Shown in pieces: positions 28,691 through 41,127 of a DNA stretch of 64,000 nt (within the stretch, counting starts at the first letter, position 1; the number at the start of each line of letters is the position of its first letter). Where the stretch lies: contig OZ022257.1 in the NCBI GenBank assembly GCA_963978905.1, positions 53,090,873 through 53,154,872 on the forward strand. The letters are read 5' to 3'. The position numbers were made by a program, and so were the translations under genes. The notes below the pieces were generated by a model that worked only from the letters and a program-made list of their open reading frames with translations, ran no database searches and had not been told where the DNA came from. This DNA is from Trichostrongylus colubriformis. Taxonomy: Eukaryota > Nematoda > Chromadorea > Rhabditida > Trichostrongylidae.

Positions 28691-31620
28691 GTGTGACCGT
28701 GGCCTTAGTCGGCAGGGACCATTGTAAGATGAAGAGCGAGATTTCACAGTTTTGTATGCTTATTCACTCTATAAAAGCATGTGTTATTTCATGGCGATAA
28801 TTTGGATACACATTCAGATTTTTCATAACGACACAAAGCTAACATTTTTTGGAACTACGCCGTCCCGAACTTGAGGGTGATCGCGGAACATGAATACGGC
28901 CATGTCTTCGAGTTAGCGCAGGTACCACATTGCCGACTAACACTTCATGATTGTCAGTGGATGTGGAAGGCGTGGCGCATCCCGTCCCAACGGCGAAAGG
29001 CAGTACTTTCCCTTTTTATCTTGGGCGACCATCAAATGTCAATGTTGAACGGTATTGTCATTGTGTAACCTTGCTGTAGCCCAGCAGGAACACTTAACCC
29101 TTATTATACTTCAAATTTTTTGCGTTTTTTTTTCTTACTTGATCTTAGGACTGTCAAATATTTCTGGCAATATTTCACAAGTGTTTGTTGCGAATAATAC
29201 CGATTTTCCCTTTATTCGAATGGTGGGCTGCCGCTGACTGGTCATCAACGCCGTGCCAGGCTCGATTCATCGTCAACAATTAACGGTACAGGGAGGAGGT
29301 TCGATAAATAATAGTGTTCGTTAAGCGTTTCTTAGAAGCCCAGAAAAATCTCCGGTCAAAGCTTTGATGGCCTTTTCGGCGGGGAAGCACCAAAGTCGAG
29401 CATGAAAAATGGGAAACAAAATGTCAATAGGTTGGTCAAAAGCTGTAGAGTATGACTCATGACTATACGCGAACTCTTAGAAGTCATTTCATGGAACAGT
29501 GTGTGATTCCAGTCAGCGAATTTGTACGATTCTCAATGTGCGATTTTGAAAAAGTGATTCCTGAACATTTTTTTAAATCGACGTGAATTTAAAGTGCTAT
29601 GGGGCTTTTCGCTCGATGGCATAGCACCATTTACTCAACAAAGGATCACGATGATTCTGTAACGATTTCGGGTAAACTCGGATACATAACGCGTTGAGAG
29701 AATTTCGACAATGTTTATAAATGTAATTTCAGAGTTAAAATGTAAAATATTAATAAAGTAGTGATACCGGCAGCAGATTTTCTCACACTGTTCGGTCCAG
29801 CCGCAGTGCAATTCGAGCAAACGCTTGTTTGCTGGACCATGTATATACGCCATGACTTCGAACTACTTTGCGAGAGTAGATGGGGAAGTGCATGAAAAGC
29901 AAACCTTTGAAAAACGGGGTTTGGATGAGTTAGGGTGTGATGGACAGCACAGTTGCGCGATTTGGGTGAGTCAGGGTGTAGTGGACAGCACACATGCGCA
30001 AAAACTGTTGGGTCGGTCAATCCTCACGTAATAATTTTTCTCAAAACAGAGAAAAATGCCGTAACATCATTTTTCAATCTCGTGCTGGGTCTTTCTCGAA
30101 GACCTTTTTTTGAATGGACAAAGAAATTCGAGAGCGAATGTGTACCAGGAGTTAGTTAGAGAGGTTGTACATTGTGAAAAAGGGCAGAATCAGGTTGGGT
30201 GGGAAGCTGACGTACTTCCGTCAACTTGCTTGTAAGAGTGGCTCAATGGCTAGAAGCGCCGCTTTTCTCTGCTGATCGGATCTTTTCAAGCCATTCAAAC
30301 CTCATCTGTGTATGTTCACTGAGTTCGTAGTTGCAACCTAACACTCAAGCTTTCCAGCTTCCCGACCCCGGCTGGAAAATGCTAATGAATGACTTGAAAT
30401 GGATCAATGCATCTTGGGAAGTACTTGATCTGAGAAAGGCATGCAAACTTGCTGAGCAGACACCTGCACCACTTTGTCGCATCATTAGGTGAATAGAGAG
30501 ACCGAGGAGGACTTTTGGAAACAACTTTCGTAGAGCAGTGTCACTGCCGTCTGTTCTAAGAAGGTTGTTTCCAAGAAACGAAATTCATTACGGACAAGGC
30601 GAACAAGCTTCCGACTACGGTATGTCAAGTGTTGAAATTCGATTATGCCTGAAAAACATTACAAAAACCAGTCTCCAAAAAATGCCAAACCAACCGGCAC
30701 CGCATGTCACCGACTGGCTCTGAGTGGCATTTTTTTTCAAAAAATTTTTATTTTACTCTCACTGACAACTGTGACTGCAGAAATGCCATCAGATAAAAAC
30801 AGATGCGGAAACCTAATGAAGTTTAATAAAATATTAGCTGAGTGTGTCACCGAAAAAAAAAACTCGCAGAAGAAATTAAATGGTATTGAGGAAAACAGCA
30901 TTTCATTCAATGTATTCAAACATTCTTTTGGGGCTCATCCATGATTTTGTTCTTGACTTTCTGAAGGCCTAAAATCGCTCAGAAAACGCTTTGTTCGAGA
31001 CAAGCATGTTGGAACGGCCTGCAGAATGTACGGTACTTTTCCGCCATATGTACTGCGCTTATTGATTTGATTCTGCTGACCGTAGGAATTTCAAGAAACA
31101 AACTCTGAGAAGGCAATGGGCCAGGCCAAACTGACAAGAGTACTGACTGCTTAAGGTGATGTTTATTCTGCTCAGAGCTCAGAGACATGCGAACAAAGGT
31201 AGGATACTGCAGCGGCAAAATCTCTGGCAAGAGGCTACTGTACCACCCTTCTTCCTTTTACAGGGAACGTGAAGCGCTAGGGGTAAATAGTGTAAACCTT
31301 AGGTACCACTACAACTTTATCCAAAAGCTGCCAATGAATGAACGACTTATCCTTCATCATCTCCACCGGGTACATTTCAACCCGGGTTTGATCGTACTGC
31401 GGAACCCAGGTGTACTCATACGAGTGGTTGATTCGCCATCCCCATTGATAAGCTTTAGTGTGTAGCCTTATGTCGAATTTTTGAGCAGTCGCGCGTGGCA
31501 AGTGGCGCGACGGATTTCTTCGCGTGCGATTGCGCATCCCTCTTGAAGTTGTACGCCCGAATTAATTCATCCTTGATTAGGATTGTTATTATGTAGTGTT
31601 TTTGTACCTTTTATTTTCTT
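28691..31620. other. Right remnant of R6, then gene-poor DNA
   Basis: The first about 30 bp continue the GC-rich repeat split by the Tc1-like insertion. Beyond it, only short overlapping open frames occur. Near 29925-30000 a short direct repeat is seen (GATGAGTTAGGGTGTGATGGACAGCAC versus GTGAGTCAGGGTGTAGTGGACAGCAC). No supported gene. Confidence 0.45.
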
Positions 31621-31870
31621 AAATGTCACAATTTGTCTTTTTAGAATACAGAAGTTGTTGATTTTGATAGTTTTTAATTTTTGATAACTGCTGTTTATCG
31701 CCGCAGCTCGCGATGCGAAAGTTACTATAAGGATGCTGAGTTAAGGTGAAGGTGGTATCGGTAGTGTAATGGATTAGCACATATCCCCGGAAAGGATGAA
31801 GTGCGGGTTCGAGTCCCGTCCGGCACCGAAGCTTTTGCCCATAACTCAGCATCCTTATAGTAACAGAAGT
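31621..31870 (+). repeat. tRNA-containing repeat family R8, copy 1
   Basis: A tRNA-like cloverleaf sits between the arms of a perfect 23-bp inverted repeat (31721-31743 and 31842-31864). The upstream part (TTTTGATAGTTTTTAATTTTTGATAACTGC and CGCGATGCGAAAGT) recurs inverted at 45450-45530 and, altered, at 59745-59810. The downstream GAAGCTTTTGCCCATAACTCAGC recurs at 44.9, 45.4 and 59.8 kb. A multi-copy family built around a tRNA-like core. Confidence 0.75.
31755..31828 (+). tRNA. tRNA-like cloverleaf, probably a pseudo-tRNA
   Basis: It folds with an acceptor stem GTATCGG/CCGGCAC (one A-C mismatch and one wobble), D stem GTGT/GCAC, anticodon stem TATCC/GGATG with loop CCGGAAA, and T arm GCGGG-TTCGAGT-CCCGT. 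The anticodon would be GGA (serine), but base 33 is C instead of the near-universal U and there is no long variable arm, which serine tRNAs have. Hence a tRNA-derived repeat core rather than a working tRNA. A strict tRNA scan would settle it. Confidence 0.45.
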
Positions 31871-33104
31871 TGTTGTTTTCTAATGAAGATGAGATAAACG
31901 GCTATCTCCTCAAAAGACCTTCCTGGTATCAGCCCTCTTCATCCTGAGCGGAATTCCAACCGACCGCGGCCATTGGTGCTGATGGCGCAGCGACTGGGAC
32001 GCCACAAGGCGAAAATTCGTCATAAGGTTACACACCCGCCAACTTACGTCTTCCTTATTCAGTAAAACTCGCGACCATTATTGTACACATGCGCTCTTCC
32101 TGTACCTGTACCAAAAGGAATCATTATCGTATTTTTTGAAGGACACCAGCTGAGCTGTGGACGTGGAAATCGACAGATTCGTTAAACCCGGCAGGGAGGG
32201 GGGCTTGCTGCAGTGGCAAGAATAAGGTTGCCATTTTTTTCCAAGGGCTTCACCGCAAGATAGAAGCATCTATATAGCTATCCGCCATTATCATAACGCT
32301 TTAGGGGTAGTACAGCCCATCCTTCGTCATGGAAGTGGTGTGATCGTCGTTTATATCGTGAGATACCTCACGATAATACAGATGACACGGCTTTCCACGG
32401 ATCTATGAAGGTTACAAAAACGATACATGGTACTTGTAATAGCAGTTGAAAAGCAAGGTATTGCGGCTATTTCCTCTCAAATATGTGGAGATAGCACTCG
32501 TTTACCCTTCTCTGTGTTTAATCGATCATTTAGAGGAAGGCAATAGCATCGTTGAAGGACCCCTTTACCATTCATGATGCCCCTAACCTAGCGAGCTAGA
32601 GGGTGGGGCACGGTGAGAGGCGTTCCCCCATCGATTTCAGAGGAATTCAGTGTGTCAGTGCGATGCTTAGTTCTTTTGTGAGTTACGCTTCACTTTTTCT
32701 TATGTTTGCGGCAATGCTCATACGGTAGAAAAACTAGTATGTCTAACGACAGCTGATCAATTCCTCGACAAACCCAATCCCTTTAATCCCTGATGCGATT
32801 ACCCATCGCTGCTACAGCTCTATTTCATATGTATAAGGGGCATATTTAAAGGACGCGTGCAGAGGTTGTAAGCAACGTGAAAGGAACGTGACAGCAGTCG
32901 AAATGGATCAGCCCAGACACCACGATCCTTCTGAAAAGGTGCGGAAAGTTCTAGAGGAACAACTAGCCTCGTTACTGCGATCTTCCTATTCCCGTGATTT
33001 ATGTAGTAGAAGGTTCAGGAAAAGAGTTTCCACAAACACATTGCCTTCTAAATAGTTTTATCAAGAGATGATTTAACCATGGATTTTAGGAGCATAATGT
33101 CGAA
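31871..33104. other. Half copy of R2-type element, then no gene seen
   Basis: Around 31960-32056 the sequence GGCGAAAATTCGTCATAAGG plus TTACACACCCGCC matches the right half of the foldback at 3520-3850. The remainder has no supported gene. Confidence 0.45.
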
Positions 33105-33142
33105 TATCGAAGTATCAATCATATTTAATTGATACTTCGATA
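33105..33142. repeat. Perfect 15-bp stem hairpin
   Basis: TATCGAAGTATCAAT, an 8-nt AT loop, then the exact inverse. It is directly upstream of an AT-rich repeat array. Confidence 0.9.
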
Positions 33143-33164
33143 ATGTATCTAATAAGTACTCGCA

Positions 33165-33295
33165 CAATCGGATATAATTTCGAATAATTAACATTCTGAA
33201 TAACATTTTCACATAATTAATATTATAATATTTTGAATAATTAACATTTTGAATAACGGTTGAATATAATTCCGAATAATTATTAATGCTCAACA
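33165..33295. repeat. AT-rich degenerate repeat array
   Basis: Variants of a short unit containing GAATAATTAACATTTTGAATAAC recur several times with indels (TTCGAATAATTAACATTCTG, TTTTGAATAATTAACATTTTG, CCGAATAATTATTAATG). Very AT-rich satellite-like stretch. Confidence 0.65.
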
Positions 33296-35127
33296 ATAGT
33301 AGCTAAATGCTGGAGCGTTTTTAAGCCGTTGCACTGAAGCCAAGCACAGGCTGCCAGGGCCTCAGACACTTGCGAGAGGGTTTCAGTGACCCTCTAAAAG
33401 AATTATCCTTTCAAAACTCGCAGTTATTGCGAAAGTAGCATTTGGAGCCACATTTTCCACTCTTCATATTACAAGTTTTCTGATAAAGGTTAATAGCACC
33501 GAATGCCACCCCATAATCGGCGGAGACGAGAGGAAAAGTACTAAAATACAGTTCTGCTCGAACAAGATCGATTTCTGCTCCGAATCAATAAGCGCTCCAT
33601 CCCGGGGTCATAAGATGGTACCAGGATAAAAACGAACGCACACTGACGGCCTTAGTGCCCAGCCACAGTCATTACCGCGATGATTCCAAGTGAAGTGTTA
33701 ATATGCGTAGCAATCAAAAAACAAAGTTAGTATTATTCACGGCTAGATGTTCGTTGACGTAGCTCTTTTATGAGCTACGCCAATTTTTTTTTCAAGTTCA
33801 AAATTCTCAATTTATTTTCAAAATTTTTCGAATTTTCTACTATCCCTAGTGTATATAAAACGGTTCTTCTGCGTGTATGTCCACCCTTCCGTCCGTTTCC
33901 TTGTCCATCGGTCCCGAAATTAGGTATTATATATTCATATACATATACTAGTCTTTTGAATCCAAGAAAAGTGAAATTTTCGGAGTATATTTCTATTGCT
34001 TGTTCTGATATTTTTTTTCGCAATACAGCTGGTTGGGCTACAATCGACCGTTGTTGTTTTCTAGGTCTTAACCCAACCATTCACATACGTCCGTCCATAC
34101 ATATAACTTGCGAAGAAGTGGAGAAAAAATCCACTAAGATCGTTAATTTTTTGTATGTTATTTTGAAAGAAGGTGTTGTTCATGAGAACTGATCGTGAGA
34201 TTACAATACTGAGACTTTCATGAAGAGAAATATGACACAGAAAAGCGATCTGTGAATGTAAAGCTGAAAGAAAATATCATTTTAGAGGTACTGAAGAGCG
34301 TGACTCTTCCAAGCCAAAAATTGAAGCATATGTCCGCTGTATTAAAGTATAAAAATATATGAAAATCTCCCCGGATATAACTGAACAATCTTATGCATAG
34401 GTAGACGACCCCTCAATTGGGTAGTATTTTCGGTTTGAAACGGGATCATATCCAGGAAGCGAGTCCGTCGAAGAATTTTCGAAAAATTGCTTGTTTCTGG
34501 AGATCAAGTGGTTGTCGACGTCGATGATAATCAAACTTTGGAGAATGGATCGATCGATCAACCTATTTTTTCTGGAAACTCAGCTTTAGTATACCAACAA
34601 CAAACACAATCACTCATAGGACAGAAATTTACTCTGAAAAATTCGTTCATGCAGTGCTTGACCATTAAAATCCAAACGAAATGAATCATCATCAACAACA
34701 GCGTCAGTGGATCAGTGGAGCCACGTGAAAAAAGGCTAGAACAGTTTGAAAAGCAACTGATGGTGTGGTCTTCGTCTCTTCGTCATCGACATCGACATCG
34801 ACGACGACGGCGCCACGACGACCGATGGAGGTGGTGGCGGTGTCGGTCGCTGGCGTGCGCGCGTTCACAACAGAAAAAAACCGGACGGCGAAAGAACTTT
34901 CCTCTTCTACCAGCTGGAGGAACTCTGAGCGTTTCTTCTTCTATCGTGCACTCGCTTTGTTTAAACGAAATACGAGACAGCGGTCAGGAACTATTAGGCG
35001 CGCGCGCATATGCTCAACGCTTAGTACTGAAGTGGTAGAAAAAACGTTCAGAAATCAGAAACACCCTTACGGGTAGTCCCGATGGATACGAATATTCTCA
35101 GAATCGTTTCTAAAAAAGGATATATGA
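33296..35127. other. No proven gene; low-complexity open frames
   Basis: At 34785-34815 a GACATC/GACGAC-type trinucleotide-like run keeps all three plus-strand frames open, giving apparent ORFs of 100+ codons (34715-35076). With no splice-consistent structure or conserved domain seen, these are not called as genes. Confidence 0.4.
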
Positions 35128-35331
35128 AAAAGGAAAAGAATCCGAGCAGAAGTTGAAGTAACGACCAAATTTCCAGTGAGAAGCCTTCGAGAAAACCCCT
35201 TAGAAGCAAAAACTATAGCACCTAAAGAAGTGGATGTCGGTACTGTGGTCTCTGAACTTTCTGAACCTACTCTAACCCTACTCTTGACCAGTGCAGCCAT
35301 AGGCATCAAGGTGGTCGTAACATCCGCCTAA
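35128..35331 (+). CDS. Possible terminal exon, unknown product
   Basis: A 67-codon open frame ends in TAA at 35329-35331 and reads IRAEVEVTTKFPVRSLRENP then LEAKTIAPKEVDVGTVVSEL and LTSAAIGIKVVVTSA. Composition is balanced and protein-like, with no low complexity. It lacks an ATG, so it would have to be a last exon; a candidate acceptor is the CCGAGCAG inside its start. The opposite strand is open too (80 codons). No family recognised. Confidence 0.25.
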   Translation, partial: KRKRIRAEVEVTTKFPVRSLRENPLEAKTIAPKEVDVGTVVSELSEPTLTLLLTSAAIGIKVVVTSA

Positions 35332-36049
35332 CTCTTGTATGTGCCTCATCCTGAGCCTAAGCCAAAGCAATTTTTTTGCTTTTACTTTTTGCCAATAAAA
35401 GGGGGACAGAATGATCAACAAACCGCGTTGCCCATCCCTCGTTCTGCTACGCGTTTACAGTATTTCTGAGCAAAACTTGCAAAAATAAAACCAAAGACCA
35501 TTTTTTTCGAAGTGTCAATCACAACAATCTGATTACGGTAACCAGATTTTTTATTGGGCGTCACCGTCAAAAGATTAAACCACGTTAAAATACACCTGAC
35601 AAAGTGCTCAGAAAGGTGTAAAACTGCTGGATCACCGTGAAAATGTGCAAAACCCTGCGGTCATCATGTAAAACGTGCATGCGCCGGGGAGGGGTGGGGG
35701 GTGAGAAGGGGGGGGGGAGGGGGAGGGTATACGAAGGATGCAACCTTCATGTGAGTAACAGGAATAAAGAAATTTTGAGCGGAATTCCACCATTTAATTC
35801 TTTTGGAGTTAAGTTGTCTGAAGTACGAAAAACAGCAAAGAGAGGAGCCTTTGAAGGAATGTCTATCCTATGACCGAGGCAAACCGAGCAGTGTACGGCC
35901 TCAATTAGATCCCTACAGAAGGTGTCGGTAGCCAACTGTTACTATTTAATCACATAAATGACCCTCTACTATTTTATTATATAATTCATCCTCCTTATCC
36001 TCCTAAACACTCTGATAACGTCTAATCAAGCCAGGATGATTGAAAATGC
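35332..36049. repeat. G-rich tract and surrounding non-genic DNA
   Basis: Around 35685-35727 the plus strand is almost pure G with interspersed A/T (many runs of three or more G), able to form G-quadruplexes. No supported gene lies around it. Confidence 0.6.
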
Positions 36050-36125
36050 CTTTTTCTCTGCACAGGATTCGATCCCATCGACCGCACTGGCGTGTGAGTC
36101 ATCCCTCTAACCACTGTGCTACCCC
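36050..36125 (-). repeat. tRNA-like sequence
   Basis: Minus strand: TGGGGTAGCACAGTGGTTAG (box A-like) and GGGATCGAATCCTGTGC (box B-like) at tRNA spacing. Anticodon and acceptor stems do not pair well, so it is probably a tRNA-derived repeat or pseudogene. Confidence 0.4.
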
Positions 36126-39100
36126 AAACACAATAACTGATGGCCTCCTGTCAGTGAATGTGCAGCAGTTGCAGTACTCAGCTCAGGCATCCCTTCAGAA
36201 GTTAGGAGCTTTTAGAAAGTTTTTTAAAAATATTTCTTGTTCAATGACAGCTGTGGGGTCTGTGTATGTTAGCAATGATTGATGACCGTGGAATGATGGT
36301 TTCTGAGGCTTTTTCGACACTTTTTTTCGGAATGTTTTTCAGCTTTTGAGATAAATCTTTGATCGGACGTGTCACGGCTGGCCCGTGTCGTCGTTGCACG
36401 AGTTCAAGGGTGTTCAAAGACGCTGGAGGCGAAAAAATCGCTCCGAATCGAGGTCAGTGGTGACGTTTTGAGGTAGGCGGTTGTATGGAAAAACCATCTG
36501 ACCACATTCAATCCATCTAAGGATTTGCTGGTATACGGTAGATGGGGAAAAAGTGTTCGCGCACGAGATTTGCCGAAATGCTTTTTGAGTGAATTACACA
36601 CAATCGTTTGCAAAAACCACAACCGCCCGACTGCGCGTAGTGGTGTGGTGAACAAAAAGAAATATGTGGAGCATGAACAGGCCGGGAGAAGGGTGGGGGT
36701 GGGGGAGGGACACCATGCACGCATACACTTTCACATTGCTACTACCTAGTAGTCGCTTGGTGTTGATGGATGAAAAAAACCAAAGCAGCACCGGAAAAAA
36801 GGCCTACAAGAAGAAAAGCAATTAAGAAGAATTTAAATATCATTGTACTTCTTTTTTGTATTCCTATAATACAATATATAATTGTATTCCTAATTTTTAG
36901 GCAGTTCGATACCCAAACGCTTGTTACCTTCCTCTCTTTTTCGTTAAGAATTTTTACGCGCTCTGCGTGTTCCATGCAAGGTCAAGCTTGGGGTCGAGGG
37001 GAATCTTTGAGAAAACCCTGCCCCTGCTCTCCCCTCCCCCCACTTGTCTTCGACAAAAAAGACACTATCTGCTCGGGAATTCTTCATTTGCTTTATGTGT
37101 CTTCTTAACAAAGGTTTCAATCGAACCCTAAGCACTGCAGCGTAGTTCTAAGTAGGTATACGACCCTTTTCCTAGGAAATCACCTCATTGGCTCGAAAAA
37201 CACCAAAAAGAGGTGATGGGCCAAGGCGGTCTTCGAGAAATTCCTTAAATGCAACCTCCCACTTTGCAGCCCAAAATGCTACCCAACTAAAGGTACTTCG
37301 ACACATGTCTCAAGCGATGGGTGACATAAGGAGGGGTGGCACTGGTTCAGAGGACCAGAGAAGTTAACAGAGGCATTAGTGTTTTTGAACTTGCCAACAA
37401 GGATGTCATCCAAATGAGGGTTGGGGGAGCATCGCACAACGGACATCATTTTTATCTGAGCCGAGGAGGTGAAATGAACTCCTTCGTTCCTCCATCCAGG
37501 CCTATGTGTGCAGATTAACACTCCAAAAAATCCTTCCAAGATCAGTTTTATAAGATGCCCCTCATTGCGATAGCACTCCAATAAGAAGCTGTAAAAAGGG
37601 TAGAATAGCCTTGAAATCAGGATGCACTGGGAATACCTCTCAGCCCTCAAATCGACGATACGGCTACCGCCCCTCTCCCCACTGGCTTCAAAACAGAAGA
37701 CCACAGATGGGTCTGTCAATGTGCTTAGCTGGCCGCTCACTGTGGGAAAGGTCACGCGATCAAGATATTTCCGTGTGGCATATTTTTGCTTTCATATCTA
37801 TTATTATGTTAAACCGTGAATATCCCATGGTTCCCGCTAGCATACACATCGTTCCCGACGTCTTTCACTGATGAGTCCAAATAGAATCGCGGGTGGTGAC
37901 CAGGACTTGTAAAGCGCCAAATCACGACACGCTTTTTGGAACGGTGACCGCACGATTGTCCTGAACGCCTCTCCTAATGCTATGGAAATTCTTCTGAAGA
38001 GCAATTCGCCCCAGTTGAGGTTGCACACAAAATACCTATGAAAATACACATGACTGCACAATTTGCGGAATAAATCGTGATTTTTTTCGAGCTATTAGGG
38101 GAGGAGGATCAGGCAATTATACATGCAATGTTATGCAGGAGTTGTGGCAGTGAGAGGTCGGCGTTCCACTATACATATCAGCTATAATTACGGAGCATAA
38201 ATGAAACTTGAGGTGACACCTCCTCAAAAAAGTATCCGAAGGACAGTGCTGCATTTCGTGCTAACATGAAATCAGTTTATCGAGTGATTCACAGCCGTTA
38301 TTACGGTTCAAGAAATGCAGATTCATTCTAACACTTCGCACATTTGCTGGTTTTTTTTTTTTGGGGGGGGGGGGTTCCTGAAATGAAAAGGGAAGAGGCA
38401 TGCGTTCGATTGAGGTATCCCTTTTGAAGCTCATCGTTTTCGAAAAGCTGCTTCAGCTTTGAGGAAGCATTCGAAGGGAAAGAGGAAATGCCCATTTGAA
38501 ACCTCCAGCGCACGAGCGAACGGTCACTTCTGAAGCTGTAAAACCTCACTTGTAATCAGTCACTGTGTCAAGGAGACGGGCAGTCCTTGCATACGCTCCT
38601 CCCCTTCCCTTCGTCGGTCCTTGTATACGCCCCTTCCCTTCCCTTCAAGCCGCAGGATCCATTTTTCCCCCTTCCACTGAGGTGTTCAACTGGAAAAAGG
38701 AGCTCCTAAACATTCGAAGAAACTTCAGAAAATACAACTTCATATGGGCACGAGCTCTCTCCCCTAAACTCAGTACGACCCCTTTCTTCCATTAGCCCCT
38801 TCAGCTCGGCTAGGAAATACGCATTCCTAACAAACCAAACAAGGTCCACCCTTCTTCCCCCCCCCCTTCTCCTTTGAGCTTTCCTCAATCGAAGCTTCAC
38901 GTTACCGCCACTCCGACAGAAGGTTGTTTCTGTGTGTTCAACGGCGAAGTCAGGTGAAGAAACCTCTCGTGAGGTGTGGAAATAAACATACGAGTTGAAT
39001 TTCTTTCAGTATTAAGCTTCACTCTACTATAAAGCGTTCTAAAAGTGATGGAGTTTTAAAAAAGAAAGAGTTCTGTCGAGAAAATTGCCAATACTGCATC

Positions 39101-39329
39101 ACTCGCATGCGAACTAAGACCTCCTACGTCACTTCGTGATGTCTGAGAGAAGACTTCTTAGACCGTCATCAGATAATGGTAAATAGACCTCAGAAATCAA
39201 AAAAGCAAAAACATTATACTACGCACTTTTACATACAGCAAGTAAGCAGTCCATCCTTTGTAAGCTCCCTGTCGCGAGCAGTCTGAGGTTTTCAAGAGTC
39301 TTCGCTGTTTTCTGTATCTTCTTTCAGAC
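36126..39329. other. Gene-poor DNA with homopolymer tracts
   Basis: A T-run directly followed by a G-run lies at about 38351-38374. C/T-rich tandem-like sequence (CTTGCATACGCTCCTCCCC / CTTGTATACGCCCCTTCCC) lies at 38586-38645. The longest open frame of the window (minus, 37279-37755, 158 codons) is here but has no recognisable motif and no supporting context. Confidence 0.45.
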
Positions 39330-39400
39330 GTAGCATCGCCTCGAGCCGAGTTTATACTTTGCAGCACCGGCGTCGGCCGGCACATGCTGTACCTTGGTCC
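39330..39400 (+). repeat. Fragment of GC-rich repeat family R6
   Basis: TTTATACTTTGCAGCACCGGCGTCGGCCGGC parallels TTCATACTTTGCAATGCCGGCAGCAGG at 27.0 kb and TTCATACTCTGCGGTGTCGGCGGCAGG at 46.4 kb. The antisense frame across it looks coding only because of this repeat. Confidence 0.5.
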
Positions 39401-40309
39401 CTGAGCTCCGCAGCACGACGTCTTTCACACAACCATTGACGGTGTATTTAAGGATATGTACTTGTTTTTTGTGCACAGCTTGGAGGTTGTTATCTCGAGT
39501 TGATGAATTAATAAAATTAATAAAGAGTCTTTTGAATAAACTACCCAAGAAGGACGTATGCAAAAAGGATCAGTTGGCACAGTGCACAAAATACAGGCAA
39601 ATAAGTAAAGGCAAGTAAATGTTGCGAATGCGCTTCAAACATGAAATTTGCTTGCAGCGATGTGAAAGATAAGCGATAGGCTGTGATAAATGCGAAGCAA
39701 TTCGATTCAAAATTGAATGCTTTCAGATGTCAAGCCGCCACGCAACGCAAGATCCAACGCCAACGGCAGTGTTCGCGAATGACGTCGAAGTTTGTTCGGT
39801 CGAATTTACTCTATTGTTCTTGTATTTTTTCACTTCTCATTGATATTATTCATTCTAAGTAGTGTCTGTGTCGTATTTGGTGATAATCACCCACAAATGA
39901 CATATGAGCTCATAATCATAAAAGCAATTCGCACCACTTTACGATATGCGGTTTTTCGCCTCGTACACTTGTAGTATGACCATATGATTTGCACTTACAC
40001 TCTTGGTCACTGAGAACTAGCAGGGATAAAAAATATCATTGGGAACGAAAAAACGAAGAATTACAGTGCGTATTGTATAACAAGACAAAAGTGCACAAAA
40101 ATATCAGCTGTCGCTCAATATTTTTTGAAATATGACTGGTGATTGAACTGGTTTCGTTGCAAAAACTTAGGAACTTAATTTTTCTAATTTTTTCGGATTC
40201 CCCCTCGGATGTATGACCTCTTGTGATGATACTGACCAAAAAGGGTGCAACCTTGACCGTCAATCTAGGATCTACTGACGCAAAAGTTGAGCCAACAAAT
40301 GTGGTTACC
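39401..40309. other. No supported gene
   Basis: Short open frames only; no recurring repeat identified. Confidence 0.45.
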
Positions 40310-40450
40310 TTTAAAGATACCGTCAGGAATTGATTTGCAGATTGCAGAAAATCTGTGGAAGATGAAAGTCGACGTGCCAGTTGTTGCAATAGTAAAGAAA
40401 GAAAGGAATGAAGCCCCGAAAAAACCGAGAAATGAGAGCCCGAAAACCTC
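40310..40450 (+). repeat. Possible copy of dispersed repeat R10
   Basis: The plus strand reads GAAGATGAAAGTCGACGTGCCAG, comparable to AATATGAAAGTCGAGATGCCTAG at 16.35 kb. An AAGAAAGAAAGG/GGAGAAAAAGCGG-type stretch follows. The similarity is weaker than between the other two copies, so membership is tentative. It lies in a 108-codon frame with no recognised domain. Confidence 0.3.
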
Positions 40451-41127
40451 CTTCTCACTCCATCGCATTCGTCTTCTCCGCATAACTAGGCCGATGGAGG
40501 TTAAAACAGACGGGCGAGGGGCTAGGCCAGCCGCGAACCTCGCTTCGCCCTCGCAACAATGCGTCCAGCGGATGCGAGGTAGCACTACTGGCCGTGCTGC
40601 GAGATCGCCATGAAAGCTACAAGGCGCGATTTTTCAACGCAAGTTTGCCACATATCATCTCTTCAAGACTAAAATGTTCGTTCATATAGGATGCGTTTTG
40701 CCAGCTCACATTTTTTCCTCACCCGGTACCCATGAGGGTTCCGAGGGTATCAGTGGCCAAGTCTATCTTACCATACAAGTTTTGTACAAACTAACCTCAA
40801 TGCGGGAGCTATCGGATTAGCATGTTGTCGAGAACAACGTATTCTCAGTACGACCCCTTCCACGTCGTGTCTACAGTTTTCTGTGCAAACGTCAGAACGC
40901 CAACGTCAGACTGGAACGGGATTGAGTCTTGGGAGCTGGCAATAATTGAAAACCTGAAGACTCTTGGACACCTCCATCCAAACAAACACCATACAACCAG
41001 GGCACCCGCAGGTGTCTAAGAAAAGGGGGGACGGCCGATTCCATTGCCACGCCCATTGCGTCGCGTCGCGCACGCCGCGCGCGGGCAATTGCTCGGCAGG
41101 TGGCGATGGAGAGCTTAAAAATTGAGA
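40451..41127. other. No supported gene
   Basis: Includes a GC-rich patch at about 41035-41100 (CGCGTCGCGCACGCCGCGCGCGGGC). Nothing recognised as coding. Confidence 0.4.

Noticed and set aside
31755..31828. Functional serine tRNA (GGA)
   Set aside because: Position 33 is C rather than U, the long variable arm expected of serine tRNAs is missing, the acceptor stem has a mismatch, and the sequence is a member of a dispersed repeat family.
34715..35076. Two overlapping 100+ codon frames with Ser/Thr or Arg/His runs
   Set aside because: A trinucleotide-type repeat keeps all frames open at once. No splice-consistent exon could be drawn.
37279..37755. Longest open frame in the window (158 codons, minus strand)
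   Set aside because: No recognisable domain, no splice or start context, and chance frames of this size are expected in 64 kb. The sequence reads like random codons with scattered Cys/His.
39324..39563. 79-codon minus-strand frame ending NGCVKDVVLRSSGTKV...RRCYV
   Set aside because: It looked coding, but the GC-rich end belongs to repeat family R6 (27.0 and 46.4 kb), and no splice partners were found.
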